Under the pieces are notes generated by a model, which saw only the letters and a program-made list of their open reading frames with translations, searched no databases and had not been told where the DNA came from. The position numbers and the translations under genes were made by a program. Positions 22,680-33,769 of a stretch of 64,000 nt of DNA are shown here, piece after piece. Each line of letters begins with the position of its first letter. Positions within the stretch are counted from its first letter, which is position 1. This stretch comes from Hofstenia miamia (Eukaryota > Xenacoelomorpha > Acoela > Hofsteniidae). The DNA lies in contig CABFPE010000338.1 of assembly GCA_900660155.1 (NCBI GenBank), positions 682,167 through 746,166 on the forward strand, in the 5' to 3' direction.

Positions 22680-23300
22680 CAGAGAGTAGCAGTAACATAT
22701 CAAGTTAAATTTCAGAGATCCATTGTTAAGGGCAAGCACTTCATGTGGGTATTCCGTAAGGTGATATAATTTCTCCTTTGCTTTTTTGTCATCTTTACCA
22801 ATGAGGGTTTCACAGTTACAGCTGATGATAATAAGATTGGATCAAATACGTGGACAACATGAACGCAGTAGCAGAAGTAAGAGAAAATACGCAATTCCAA
22901 AATTACCAAGATACAGTTAAGGACCTCATGCATAAATGCGATGAGCGATGAAGATAAGTTACTATTTCACCAAAATGCACTGTTGTTCCCATCTTCAGTT
23001 ATTATAAAGAGATACATGCATCCACACTGTTGATGAAGCAACGCTTCTTGGAATTGTGCTTACTGAAAAACTAAAATCGAACTCACATATTAGATGAAGA
23101 CTCAAAGCAAATTCAGCATTGTAAATAATGTACAAACTTCGAAATTTTGGCTCTCCTCACAACATTCTTCTGACACATGCGAAACAAACTGGCTTAAGTC
23201 TAATTGAATACAGCAATCCAGCATTTGCCTATTCCTTATCTAAAGAATATTAATAGGAAATTTAAAAAATAATCATTGGATGCAAAAATCTTGTGAAACT
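22680..23300 (+). mobile_element. LINE reverse-transcriptase fragment
   Basis: At about 22735-22800 the + strand reads HVGIP, a stop, then GDIISPLLFCHLY, the RT motif GIPQGxxxSPLLF with the Gln codon changed to TAA. After a frame change, TDDNKIGSN follows (the YADD region). From about 23025 it reads EATLLGIVLTEKLKSNSHIR and then RNFGSPHNILLTHAKQTGLS plus LIEYSNPAFA, the thumb/C-terminal pattern (LGxxxxxxLxWxxHI ... LEYxxPVW). Several stops and frame changes make this a dead fragment. It lies in the 15 kb host intron, in the same orientation as the host gene. Confidence 0.65.
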
Positions 23301-23639
23301 AAAATTCTTATTTCAATGAAAGTGAACAGCTTACAGCAAGCACAATTTCATAAATATTTATGTGGTAGAGATGGTAAAAACAACAAGACTTGGAAAGAGT
23401 ATCATCTGAAATTGTGTTGTACAACACGGTTTGCTCAATCATATTTTCCTGCTTCAATTTGTACATAATGCCAGAAATAGCAGCAATGTTAATCAGTAGT
23501 CTCCTTGTGTTAAGTTCCCTATTTTGTTTGTATATATTTATTTTACTAGTATATATTTATGCAAAAGGGAATAAATTCATAAATCCATCAAATTACCCAA
23601 TACCCATTAATAAGACAAACCAGGTTTGGAGTTGAGTCT

Positions 23640-24880
23640 TAATATTGAGTCCAAGGTCTTCATTGAGCCCCTGAGCCCCAATATGTCTATAGATTATCCT
23701 ACTGCCCCAAATTTACACACGGCATAATAATTGTGTGGTCTGCATGTTGTCTACCAATTATAGTTTACAAGCTAGATATAATTTGTGATGTATGATGAAG
23801 AGGTGCGTGTATGGGTAATAAATTTAACGGTAAAATGCAGAAAAGCAATGCTATGAAGTTAACCGCTTCTAATAGAAACTATAGTTGCAATTTGTTCTTA
23901 AATGTTTAAACACGTGTTGTTGTATTATTTGCTTCCTGAAAGTCTCAATACGTTTTCAAAATATAATAATGAATTATGGCGTACGTAAAATTTCTTGTCC
24001 GATCCTGTCACTCTTAAATGAGCTTTTGGGGGAGTTTTACATTTGTTGTATATCTTTATTAATAGAAAATAATGATACTAATTAATGTGTAATCTGGAAA
24101 TTTTTTAGGAGACAGAAATTCTCTAATGAATTTAAGTAATTTTTACTCATCATGCTTTTGTTTTCAGATTATGGCTACAATTTCTAGCTTAGTTTATATA
24201 AGGTACTGATCCAGAATCACCACCATGTTGTCTATTTTGAATATTTTAAATTTTTTCTTGTGAAAATAGAATAATTTTTTTATATAAAGTCAGATTCAAG
24301 CAAAAAATTGGTTATATCAAAAATGGAATTTTTGAGAATTGCAAAATTATATTTCTATATTAATAAATTTTGTTTCTTTAGGAACGAATTTTCGACAGCA
24401 TTTACTGATACATTTTTTTATATTTATACTTGAATCTGTCGATAATTACATACTTTCTTGATATTAAATAAATGTTGCAACAATATATCAGTGACTAACA
24501 GGTTATTGAATATTTAAGCTTTCAAATTTCAATTACTTTGAGTAGCTTGAGTAAATTGACATAACATAATTTCAAAATATTTTTAATACTTAATAAATTT
24601 TAAAAAATGCTACTGCATGGCATTAATTAGTTTTTGAGTTTTTCTACTGGTTATTACACAACCATTATTGAGGATTGCTAGAAGACTCATGTTGTTTGAA
24701 ATGAAGTATGGAAGGAAGAAATTCTTAACATTCTTAAGAATTTTATAGAGAAGCATCACTTTACATTTACGGTTTGTCAAATTTTAAAATTCGGGAATCA
24801 ACTTAAAGATAATGTACCATAGAAAGTTTCTAAAGCTGAGGAATAGCCCTACTTCCTGATTTGGGTTCTATTTTTGAAGT
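23640..24880. other. Intron sequence, no feature recognised
   Basis: AT-rich, with short frames only and no family match. Confidence 0.5.
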
Positions 24881-24888
24881 TTTAACCT

Positions 24889-25500
24889 TTATCTGCTAAG
24901 TATAAAATTTAATAAATGATATTTTTTTGTTTCTTCTAGCGCATTAAAAATTTTCAATATTTCTTTGAATTTGATTTCTACAGTTTTCATCCCCATTTTA
25001 ATTGCTATTTGTTTTCCATTTAGTTCGTTTATTTTAGGAAAAATTACACGACTATTAGCAGTTACATTTACATGAGAGCATTTCTTTGAGACAGTTTTTT
25101 TTATTGTATTTTCAATTGTTATTACTATTTTCATCAAACAAGTGTTTCTAGTTGCATGTTGATACTTTTTCATTAATAAATGATTATTTATAATCGAATA
25201 TATTCAAAATTTATTATACATTAACTGTAAAATCAAAAACACATTATGCATTGAAATTTATTGTAAATCAACATCTCCTGCTTGGTTATTAAGCTTTCAC
25301 TGGATTTTTTTTTGAGGATTGTTTAGAAGATTTAGCTTTGCATGGAGTTTCTTTTAGGATTTTGAATTTTTATCTGCAGTCTTTGTAGCAGGTTGACGAC
25401 TACGGCTCCTAAAAATTTTTGGGTGCATTTTTAGAAGCCTCAATTTCATTCATTGAACGTTTGGTGCCACGTTTACTAGCAGTTTGCATAAAAAACAGGA
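24889..25500 (-). pseudogene. Unrecognised Lys-rich coding remnant
   Basis: On the minus strand, an ATG frame near 25490 reads MQTASKRGTKRSMNEIEASK and continues into Ser/Arg/Lys-rich text (SRSRQPATKTADKN) after a frame change. Further down, an open frame at 25173-24889 reads MKKYQHATRNTCLMKIVITI and so on for 94 residues. The basic, low-complexity composition stands out from the surrounding intron. I do not recognise either part. They may be one decayed retrocopy, a Polinton-related fragment, or unrelated frames. Confidence 0.25.
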
Positions 25501-27470
25501 AATTAAGAAAAAGTTATTTATCACAGAAAGTTGCTATGCGCTAACATGTAGTTTTTAGGGTCTTTTTTTCAGTCACAATTCAAAACAGAAGGGTACATTG
25601 TATTCATGAATCAAATTGGCTACTAACCTAATTGATTTTGAATGAAATAAGCGTGACTACGTTTTCATTACGATTTCCTAACCCTATTCGACCTGATCTT
25701 TTTGTGAGTTCGTCACTTTTGGGAGGGAGGATTTCCTTCCCTCTTCCCAATATAACTTTCGAGTGGATTATGCTAGTAAAACTAAATCTTGCACAAATAT
25801 TCTTCATATCAGCATTATCAAATTGGAACCGTTAGAAATGTGCTACCATCACCAAATCTAAAATGTTTAAGAAATATATTAAATATTGATTTTAACAGTT
25901 GAAAATGATGGAGTTGATTAGAATTCGTGCTATGAAATATATATTTTCTTGCTTATTTTACACAATTTTTTGCCACATTAACAATAGTAAGCAGTTTTGC
26001 AAAATAATCCCTTACATAGGATAAGCAAATATTTAAAAAACTTTTATTCCGGAGTTATCATATCCAATAAAAGTTAGAAAAAGTTTTAATAGAACCCCTT
26101 CCCCTAGCACCATTACGATTACTTCATAACTTTAAATGCAATAAGTTTCCTTGAGTTGATATCTCCATCAAATATTACAAATGACTTATGATGGTTTTAA
26201 ATTACCATTCGCATTACGTATTTCAAAAATTGATTACATACACGTTCGTTCGAATTTGGGAGGAATATAAGTATTTTCAACTACTATCTTGTGTAATTTT
26301 ACGGAAGAAATTTAGATTGGAATGAAATAAATTACCTGTAAATTCTAGATTATTGCATAATAGTTGGAATAAAATCTTGGTATTCGTAAAACTCCATGAT
26401 TCCTATTTATATCTATTTGTTATCATAACTCCGCCTCGCTTTTCATTAAAATATTACAGCTGCATAGGAACAAATGGGCATTTTCACACCCAATAATTAA
26501 TAACTGCAAAGAGTTGTTATCATTTTTGTATTTAAAATATATTAAACTAAACCGAAAGCTCATCATAATTATGTAATCTATATAATATATATATATATAT
26601 ATATGACATTTTTAGGATATAAACAGTAGATGTACACTTTAAGAAAACATTTTTACCAACCCAATAATTTTTTTCCTTAATGGATGCTTAGCTGCATATC
26701 TTAACAATTAGTACTAAAATCTTGAATATTTTCAGCCAATTTAGTTTTTTGAATGTCTACCCAAGTAAAATTTTAAATGTATACAATATTGGCGACTTCC
26801 AAGTATTAATTTTCTAATCCATTCAATTGGGTAAAAAATACTGATTGGAATGTTTAAGTATCTTTTATTCACCGGAAAGTTATATCTACCCATTGGTTAG
26901 TAATATATTTTTTATTATTTATAATATTTAAATTTGCTACTGGTGCACCATTATTAAGCATTTCAAGATATTATTTTCATTACTAATCTAGTCAAAGCTT
27001 TGGCTCCAAATGCATATATACGTTGAGTACATATTCGTCAACTGAAAGTGTTGAGATAGCTCATATATAAAGACAACGATAACCGTTTCAGACTTCTCTA
27101 AAACAAAAATGAAAATTATTTTTCCCTTGTCGGTGAATGTACTGAAAATTTGTAGACACCACTAACTAAATCATTGCTATAATGATACTGGATCATTCGC
27201 CTTGCCTGATCAGAACCAAGCATAGCGCCAACAATCTTGATGTCTTCTAGCAAGATCGTATGCAAAAAAAGCGTTACGTCATTGAAAAAACTTTGCTTGG
27301 CAATTACAAATAATCAATCTATAAACAGATTATTGCTCCCTCCCTAATCAGTAGTTTTTTTGAAAGCAAGAACTTGTAGAGAGTCTACATTAAGCGTTAA
27401 TTGAATACGCGCAATTATAAATGTTAAATGGTTTTGGAATAATTTCTATGAATAATTTATTGTGTAACAG
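25501..27470. other. Intron sequence, no gene recognised
   Basis: AT-rich with a short TA run at 26588-26603. A TACCCAAGTAAAATT word at 26758 resembles the termini of the CCCAG elements, but no partner was found. Confidence 0.5.
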
Positions 27471-27618
27471 GTGCCAGAATTTAACGACCATCGAAAAGAT
27501 ACCTACAGTTCATCAGAATACGAGGATGAAGATGTGCAAAGCGACAGTGATAGTGACATGCAGCGATTAGAAATTTCAACAATTGAAACAATGCTTAATC
27601 GCTATATCAACCGCCATG
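27471..27618 (+). CDS. Host gene exon 6: acidic linker
   Basis: Acceptor TTGTGTAACAG and donor CATG/GTAAAT. 148 bases, phase 0 in and phase 1 out: VPEFNDHRKDTYSSSEYEDE, then DVQSDSDSDMQRLEISTIET, then MLNRYINRH. It joins exon 12171-12233 in frame across a 15.2 kb intron. The Ser/Asp/Glu stretch has CK2-like sites and looks disordered, as expected between an IMD and an SH3 domain. Confidence 0.75.
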
Positions 27619-27879
27619 GTAAATATTTCTAACAAAATCCTGAGACAAATTTTATTAATGGTCACATTTAAATTTTTAACTTCTAAATGCTGTATTTTGA
27701 TAATGGAATGCACTCAAAATATGACGACATTTATGCGCATTAGACAACCATAGGTTTGAAACTAAAAATTCAAATTCATGCATACTCAGCATATTATAAA
27801 TATTGGATGTGACATTTTACAAAATGCATGTACATAAAAGTCAATATAAAAATATAGTATCTAATATCATGTAATTTAG

Positions 27880-27963
27880 AGCAAAGTCCAATCCCAAGAA
27901 TGAAGCTTTATGTTCGAACAAGAAGTACAAGAATGAAGAAAAATCGTCGACGCAATAATTCAA
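27880..27963 (+). CDS. Host gene exon 7: basic linker
   Basis: Acceptor ATGTAATTTAG and donor TCAA/GTATAA. 84 bases, phase 1 to 1: EQSPIPRMKLYVRTRSTRMK then KNRRRNNS. Strongly basic, directly after the acidic exon. It could bind acidic lipids or act as a nuclear or tubulin-type charge patch (inference). Symmetric phase means it can be skipped without a frame change. Confidence 0.65.
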
Positions 27964-28568
27964 GTATAATAATTTTTTTAGAAATCATTTCTGCTATATT
28001 ATTATCTTAATGATACGGTTCACAACGGCTATACAAATATATTATTCTTGTTTAGGGTGATCAAATACTGGAAAAAACCCTTGCAATTCAAGAATATCAT
28101 AAGCAAGCTTCTAATATGGAACTCCTAGTAAAATAACTTAAAAAACATTTTTGGATAATTTCAATTCTAATTTTAAAATCAATAATTATTGCTTAACTGT
28201 TAAACTATTATTCCACAATATTCCAGGATGGGCAACATCAGTGTCCAATAAGTATGTGTCACTAACCTCTAAGGGGCTGAAAAAGTGAAACCACTTTCTA
28301 CATTATTGACTGTAATTAGTTTTGCTATTCAATTTCAGATGATTTTAAATGAAACACCCAACTGTTCATATAAACTTATTCTTCCGATATGAGTTTGGAT
28401 GATTTCGAAGTAGAGTTTGTCTCAGAGTATATGCTGAGATTTTTTTTGATTTTTCATTAGATTGCATTAATGAGTCTTCTGTCCAATTTGTAATTAATTT
28501 TCAAAATTAAACTATTAAGTCATTAGCTTAAGTAATTCATATATTTACAATATTAAATTCATACATAG

Positions 28569-28658
28569 TCTTTGATGCCAACATGTCTAAATCAGAAAGA
28601 AGCTCTCTTCGCAAGTCTCAGGAACATCGAGAGAAACAATACATATTTACACGCGAAG
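28569..28658 (+). CDS. Host gene exon 8a: first copy of a duplicated exon
   Basis: Acceptor TTCATACATAG and donor GAAG/GTAATT. 90 bases, phase 1 to 1: IFDANMSKSERSSLRKSQEH then REKQYIFTRE. The core MSKSERSSLRKS is identical in protein to exon 30400-30483, while codons differ at silent positions (for example TCT/TCA, TCA/TCG, CGC/CGG). This indicates an old duplication kept under selection. The RSSLRKS motif looks like a basophilic-kinase (PKA/PKC) site. Confidence 0.72.
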
Positions 28659-30399
28659 GTAATTCCTTATATTATATATTGACAAAATATTTATCAGAAT
28701 TGTAAGAGAATGAATTCTTAAATTATTGATAAATAAAGGGTTAAAAAGTAGAAAATAACAAAGCATTTGCTCACGAATTTCATAAACTGAAGAAACACAG
28801 TTATTGTACATACTGTATAAATGATTTATGGTAAATGACGAGGAGTTATTTGCATATACGTTAAATAAAGTTTCAAATTCAAACTTCTAAGCACGAAGAG
28901 ACTCATTTTATTGCATGCATTTTTATCAGATGAAATAAGTAAATGTTAATTTAAAATTTCACAAAAGCATTTTTTATTTTTTTATTTCAAAGTTAATTTT
29001 TTTCTAAATAATAGTCTGTTTCTTCAAAATAATTAGCGTTCAATGAACGCCGTTCATTGCAAAAGAATTCAAATTCATGATCAGCGTTGATAGTTATTAG
29101 ATATTTAAAGATCCCATAGTACCCAAATAGCGGATCGTTAACAGCATTTCTCTATTTTATTCTCTATTCCTAAAAAGAACAAAGAATGTAGAAAATTGAT
29201 ATTTCCATGGGACATTAAAAATATTCCATATGTACCATATGTATTTTTATTTCAATAACTAAAAAATGGGAATGAAAAAATTAAATCATAGATACACTAA
29301 ATACAGCAAAAAGATTTGAAAAAGGATTTTTTCAGATTTCTTGTATAGAATCTTAAAGCTACTGCAACTATTTACTGTCTAACTAACCCCCAAATTTTTA
29401 AGTTAATTACCATTGCGCTGCCCAGGTACCTCAGATAATTAGGCAATAACATTGGGCCCTGTTGCTGAAATGAATGTGGCTTGGTAATACCTCGGGAAAA
29501 TGAATTGAATTTTGGTCTATGAGAGTTTGATGAGGAGGTATATTATTGGAAGCATTTCTCATCAATTTTCAGAATACCGAAGTCCTCCTCATTGCAATGG
29601 TTAATGGCGACAATTTTAATCTTGTGAATCACACACGTTCTTGAACTCCAGCACATGATACTCCAAATTAATTTGACCGAAGCAATTAAATTTCATTTGA
29701 TCCAGTAATTTTGCAAATAAATTTTCCAATCAAGCGTCTCCAATTTGTCTGATTTCAAGACTAGCTTTATTAGTAGATATTTTGAGGATCACTAGAGTTG
29801 CTTCCGTTATAAATGGAGGGGTTTCGAATGAGTCAGTTAATGTTCGCTTCACATGCATCAATTAAGTGATCAATAAAGAGACCAGAAAGCCCACATGGTG
29901 TTCCTCTTTGAAAAGATATGAAGTTATTGGGATATTTGCCTGGGAATGCAAGCAAATTATTTCATTGGAAGTTTAAACCCGATTTGGCGTAAAACCTTCA
30001 AAGCTTAGACTTCGCTGGCTTTCTTATACAAACCGTTTTTTTGGATAAGAATTGGCTGCTTTACATATGTATTTGTTAGCTTTTACCGAAATTCAAATTT
30101 TTTTCTCAGATTTTCTATCAGGATGTTGCTCATAGCTCTATAAATTCTCTCGCAAGCCATCTCTTAATCCATAGTATAGAGCGCAAGTTTCGAGGAAAGA
30201 TAAATTACATGTATATAAATTTCACTTAAATATAAACTACTAGTAAATATTGAGGAATAATTATTATCTCCAAAGTGAAATAAATATCTCAGCCCAATCC
30301 TATCTGAACCTGACCTGACCAAATATACAAGTATTCTGTAAATCTTGACGAGATAGTTCTGCAGATTTAACAAAAAGTTTAATTCATGCTTCTATTTAG
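28659..30399. other. Intron between the duplicated exons
   Basis: AT-rich. The first 35 bases resemble the first 35 bases after exon 30400-30483, so the duplicated unit includes some intron. No gene is seen. Confidence 0.55.
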
Positions 30400-30483
30400 A
30401 TGTAAATATGTCAAAATCGGAAAGAAGCTCTCTTCGGAAGTCTAAAGAAAATCGAGAAAAAACACAAAGATTTTCCAATGAAG
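30400..30483 (+). CDS. Host gene exon 8b: second copy of a duplicated exon
   Basis: Acceptor GCTTCTATTTAG and donor GAAG/GTTATT (a weak donor). 84 bases, phase 1 to 1: DVNMSKSERSSLRKSKENRE then KTQRFSNE. Both copies are symmetric phase 1-1, so they can be used together or as alternatives without changing frame. The frame also stays open through the donor to 30698, so intron retention would add a tail (GYSLYFDKIPVYSHYLNS and so on) before a stop. Confidence 0.7.
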
Positions 30484-30596
30484 GTTATTCATTATATTTC
30501 GACAAAATTCCAGTCTACTCGCATTATTTAAATTCAGATTTGCTTAAAAATCCTGAGTTTGACATCGTTAGTGTAATTGCATGTATAAATTCAATC

Positions 30597-31462
30597 AGTG
30601 GCGGCGCTAGGGTTGGGCGACGGTGGGCATTGCTCTGCCCCCGGTTTGCCCGCCCTGAGAAAATTCCAATGCAGAACAGATATTTATGTACTTTATAGTA
30701 ATATCAGTAGTAGTTTCTTGTGTGGTTGTTTGTTTGTTTCTCCTACCTCAACCCTCAGCTATGCCAAGTGTGTCTACTGCACAATTTTATGTTATTTAAA
30801 TGTTATTCACATTTATCATTGTTATTTAAATCTTTATGCTTTTTTATGTGTTTTAAATTTTGAGTCAAAAGGACCTGTACTTTTTCCTCTGTAAGCATTT
30901 TCCGGAGGTCTATTGGCAAAATTTCAGTAAAAAATGGTAAAATACCTAGTTTTTTGAGGCTATAGCACAATATTTTTGTCTCTATAAGCTTTGAGACGTA
31001 GGTTTTCCAATGTATTATGTCTAAGGTAACACAAATCAATGAAAAAAACTTTCCTTTTTGTTTTTGTATCTATTTGTGGTTCAAAAAATGAAAAATGTGG
31101 AAAAAAAGTCTATTTTACGACCTGCGATGACGTCATATTTTCCATTTTTGCAATAAATAATGCTCAAAATCTGTTCAAATTTTACCCAAATGATGTTTGG
31201 AAACTAATTATGTTATAAGTATCCAATATACATCAAAAAATATGTATAAGATGCTTTTTATGCAATTTTTGTTGCAAAAATGCTAAAATCAGCTATGCCG
31301 ACATAAAATGATGACGTCATCACATGACCACGTGACCAAAAACGATGGTACCTTTTTTTCTTGATGGTAACATGTCATACTACAACCCTACAAAGTTTTA
31401 TCGAATTTCGTTAAGAAACGAGCATTCTAGACAGGGGGGCAAATTTGCCCCCCCCCAACTGT
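30597..31462. mobile_element. Possible DNA-transposon remnant with CAGTGGCGG end
   Basis: The left end CAGTGGCGGCGCTAGGGTTG and the right end (other strand) CAGTTGGGGGGGGGCAAATT share G-rich terminal character, with GCCCCC blocks inside. The interior has TGACGTCAT words but no coding match. No clear target duplication is seen, so the borders are weak. Confidence 0.35.
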
Positions 31463-31660
31463 TTAACGTACATAAAAAAGCCCAACTGGAATAGGGTTAA
31501 GGGGTGGGGGGCATTGTGATGCTGCCTTGGAAGCGCACTGAGGAAATAGGCACTTTGCAATAAGTCTGCGAAGAATGTCACAAATTGCAATAGGTTTAAA
31601 GCCCTCTATATTCTCATTAAGGAGCCTCTTCCTGACAAATATCATTTCGAATCAGCAGAT
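31463..31660 (-). mobile_element. Reverse-transcriptase fragment (LINE type)
   Basis: The minus-strand reading has ENIEGFKPIAICDILRRLIA then KCLFP. This corresponds to the GxRPIAVGxxLRRLxxK block seen early in the RT domain of some non-LTR elements. It is short and isolated, so the family assignment is open. Confidence 0.45.
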
Positions 31661-33769
31661 TTACAATATCTATAACAAATTAAGTTACGTTATTCCCGAA
31701 TTTTGATGAAGGACAATTGTAATTATTCAAAAGATAGGACGCTTAGATCTCAAAAGCACTGGCAGCAGACTCTGAATACAATTCAGAACAACATCTTTTG
31801 ATACTACAAGTGAGGAAAAATCATTCAACTTTCTTCATTAAAGTTGATACATGAATCCACATTCAAAGGATTTCTTTTAACTTTCTAAAATGATTACAAC
31901 AGCAATCAGAACATGCTTGCCAGTTGATATCAAATAAGACTTGATACATTTAAGAGATCAAAACTTTCAACCGTTCATACGCTGACTTAATGGGCATCTA
32001 AAAATTGACCTAGCCAGTAGAAAAAAAATCGAATTTTGGTAAAAAGTATTTTTTGAAGAAATTCAAACAAGAAACTGTTACAGATTAGTGTTTTTTGCTG
32101 CTATAAACCACTGACATATAGTTCTCAATGCCTTCAGCATTAAAATTTCAATCTGTCTGGAGGAATTTTCATATCTGAGAAAAAATTGCCAAATCTCAGC
32201 TGATGTCGGTAGTAATTTCTGCAAACAAGCTAAAATTTTTGAATAAGCAAAAATTTCTGGCTGATTGCTTAGATAACCTGCAATGGCGACAATGTTCAGT
32301 AACTTCTAGTAAAATTAGGTTTTTAAAGATGTATGCAATATATTTTTAAATTTTGATTTTAAACAATAGATACCGGTAATTTAATATATTTTGCTAATAG
32401 TAGAAGTGTTATTATAAGATAATAGCTAATGAATAATATTGCTGTATTCAGCACATTCTCTTGATTTTTCCAAAATAACATATTATAAAGCATTCGGGAG
32501 AGTAGATTGGGCCGAGCTTTCCCCATGGCTCTCCTTGGTTATGTTGCTGGATTGGGAATAATTATTAATAGAAAATTAACAAAAATTGAACTTATTGATC
32601 TAAAGCATAAAATTTGACTATATTGACTTTTGTTGAGCTTATTGAATTTTGACCTTCCCAGACAATTGTGAATTTATAAATTGTCAAAATTCTAGCTTCA
32701 TCTTATACCTTGATTCTTTGCATTCATTCTATACAATTAAAAGGATATTTTGCAATTTTTATTTACACTTTCAATACATCTTAATAATGCATGAAACAGT
32801 TTGTTAATGCACAGTTCTTCATAGAAATTTCACCGCAAGCACATACATTAGACGAAATTTTTATTTTCAAAATTCGCTAGATGCCGTCGTAAAATATTGA
32901 ATTAGTATGTAAAAAACAAAGGAAAATTTGCTATTTAGAGCTATAGCACTTTTAATATTGCAATTTGTTTGCGTTACGAAACAATTATGAGTAAATTACG
33001 CTTTGCTGCATGTATTCAGCCATTAAAATTCGAAATTGACCCAGTCAATGTTTTGACAAATGAGGTTAAATTTAGTAAGGAACTTTTAAAAAATTCGTTA
33101 GAATTTTCAAAAATCATTGTTTTGTAGAGGTGATTTCAATTTGATATTTCTATATTACGAAACGAATTATGATTGCCGGACCTCTTCTGGTGAACTTGCA
33201 GCTGTTTATTTGATTTCACTCAATTTCGATCTTTTGACAAATGAGTTCAAAGTATGCCATACACCCGCAGTTTTACACTGCCTTAGGACAGCCAGTACTC
33301 TGTTCATTCTTGTTCAACTCCTTAGCTCTTTTCAGCATTCTTTAGAGCTCCTTTAGTTCTATATTACATTGTTAATATTATATTATTTCTTCTAGAATGT
33401 TGTCGAGCTGAGGCCAGTTTTCTATACGACATTGCAGACCAGCATTGGTGTTCGCTTGATATATCTACAAAACCTTAACATCTAAGATTGATGTGAGTTA
33501 CTACAGCAGGAGTATCCGCCTAGTTTTGCAACATATTCCTAAACAATAATATCTGACTTATTCAGATTTACATAACTTACAAGATTTTGCTTATTTCTCA
33601 AATTGTTCATCATATAAAAATTGATTAAAAGCAATTCATAAAGTGTCAATATGATATTTATTGCTTGTTTACCACATTGTAGATGCCCTCAACCTGCCGT
33701 TTAAATAAAGCCTGTCAAGTAAACGAAGTTTAAACGAATTTTTTTTAATTGACTGCTGCATTTAATCAC
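31661..33769. other. Intron sequence, no gene recognised
   Basis: AT-rich. The frame 33117-33356 on + has no recognisable motif. Confidence 0.5.

Noticed and set aside
30408-30894. Independent 96-98 codon genes
   Set aside because: The first is host exon 30400-30483 read into its intron; the second lies in a repeat remnant.
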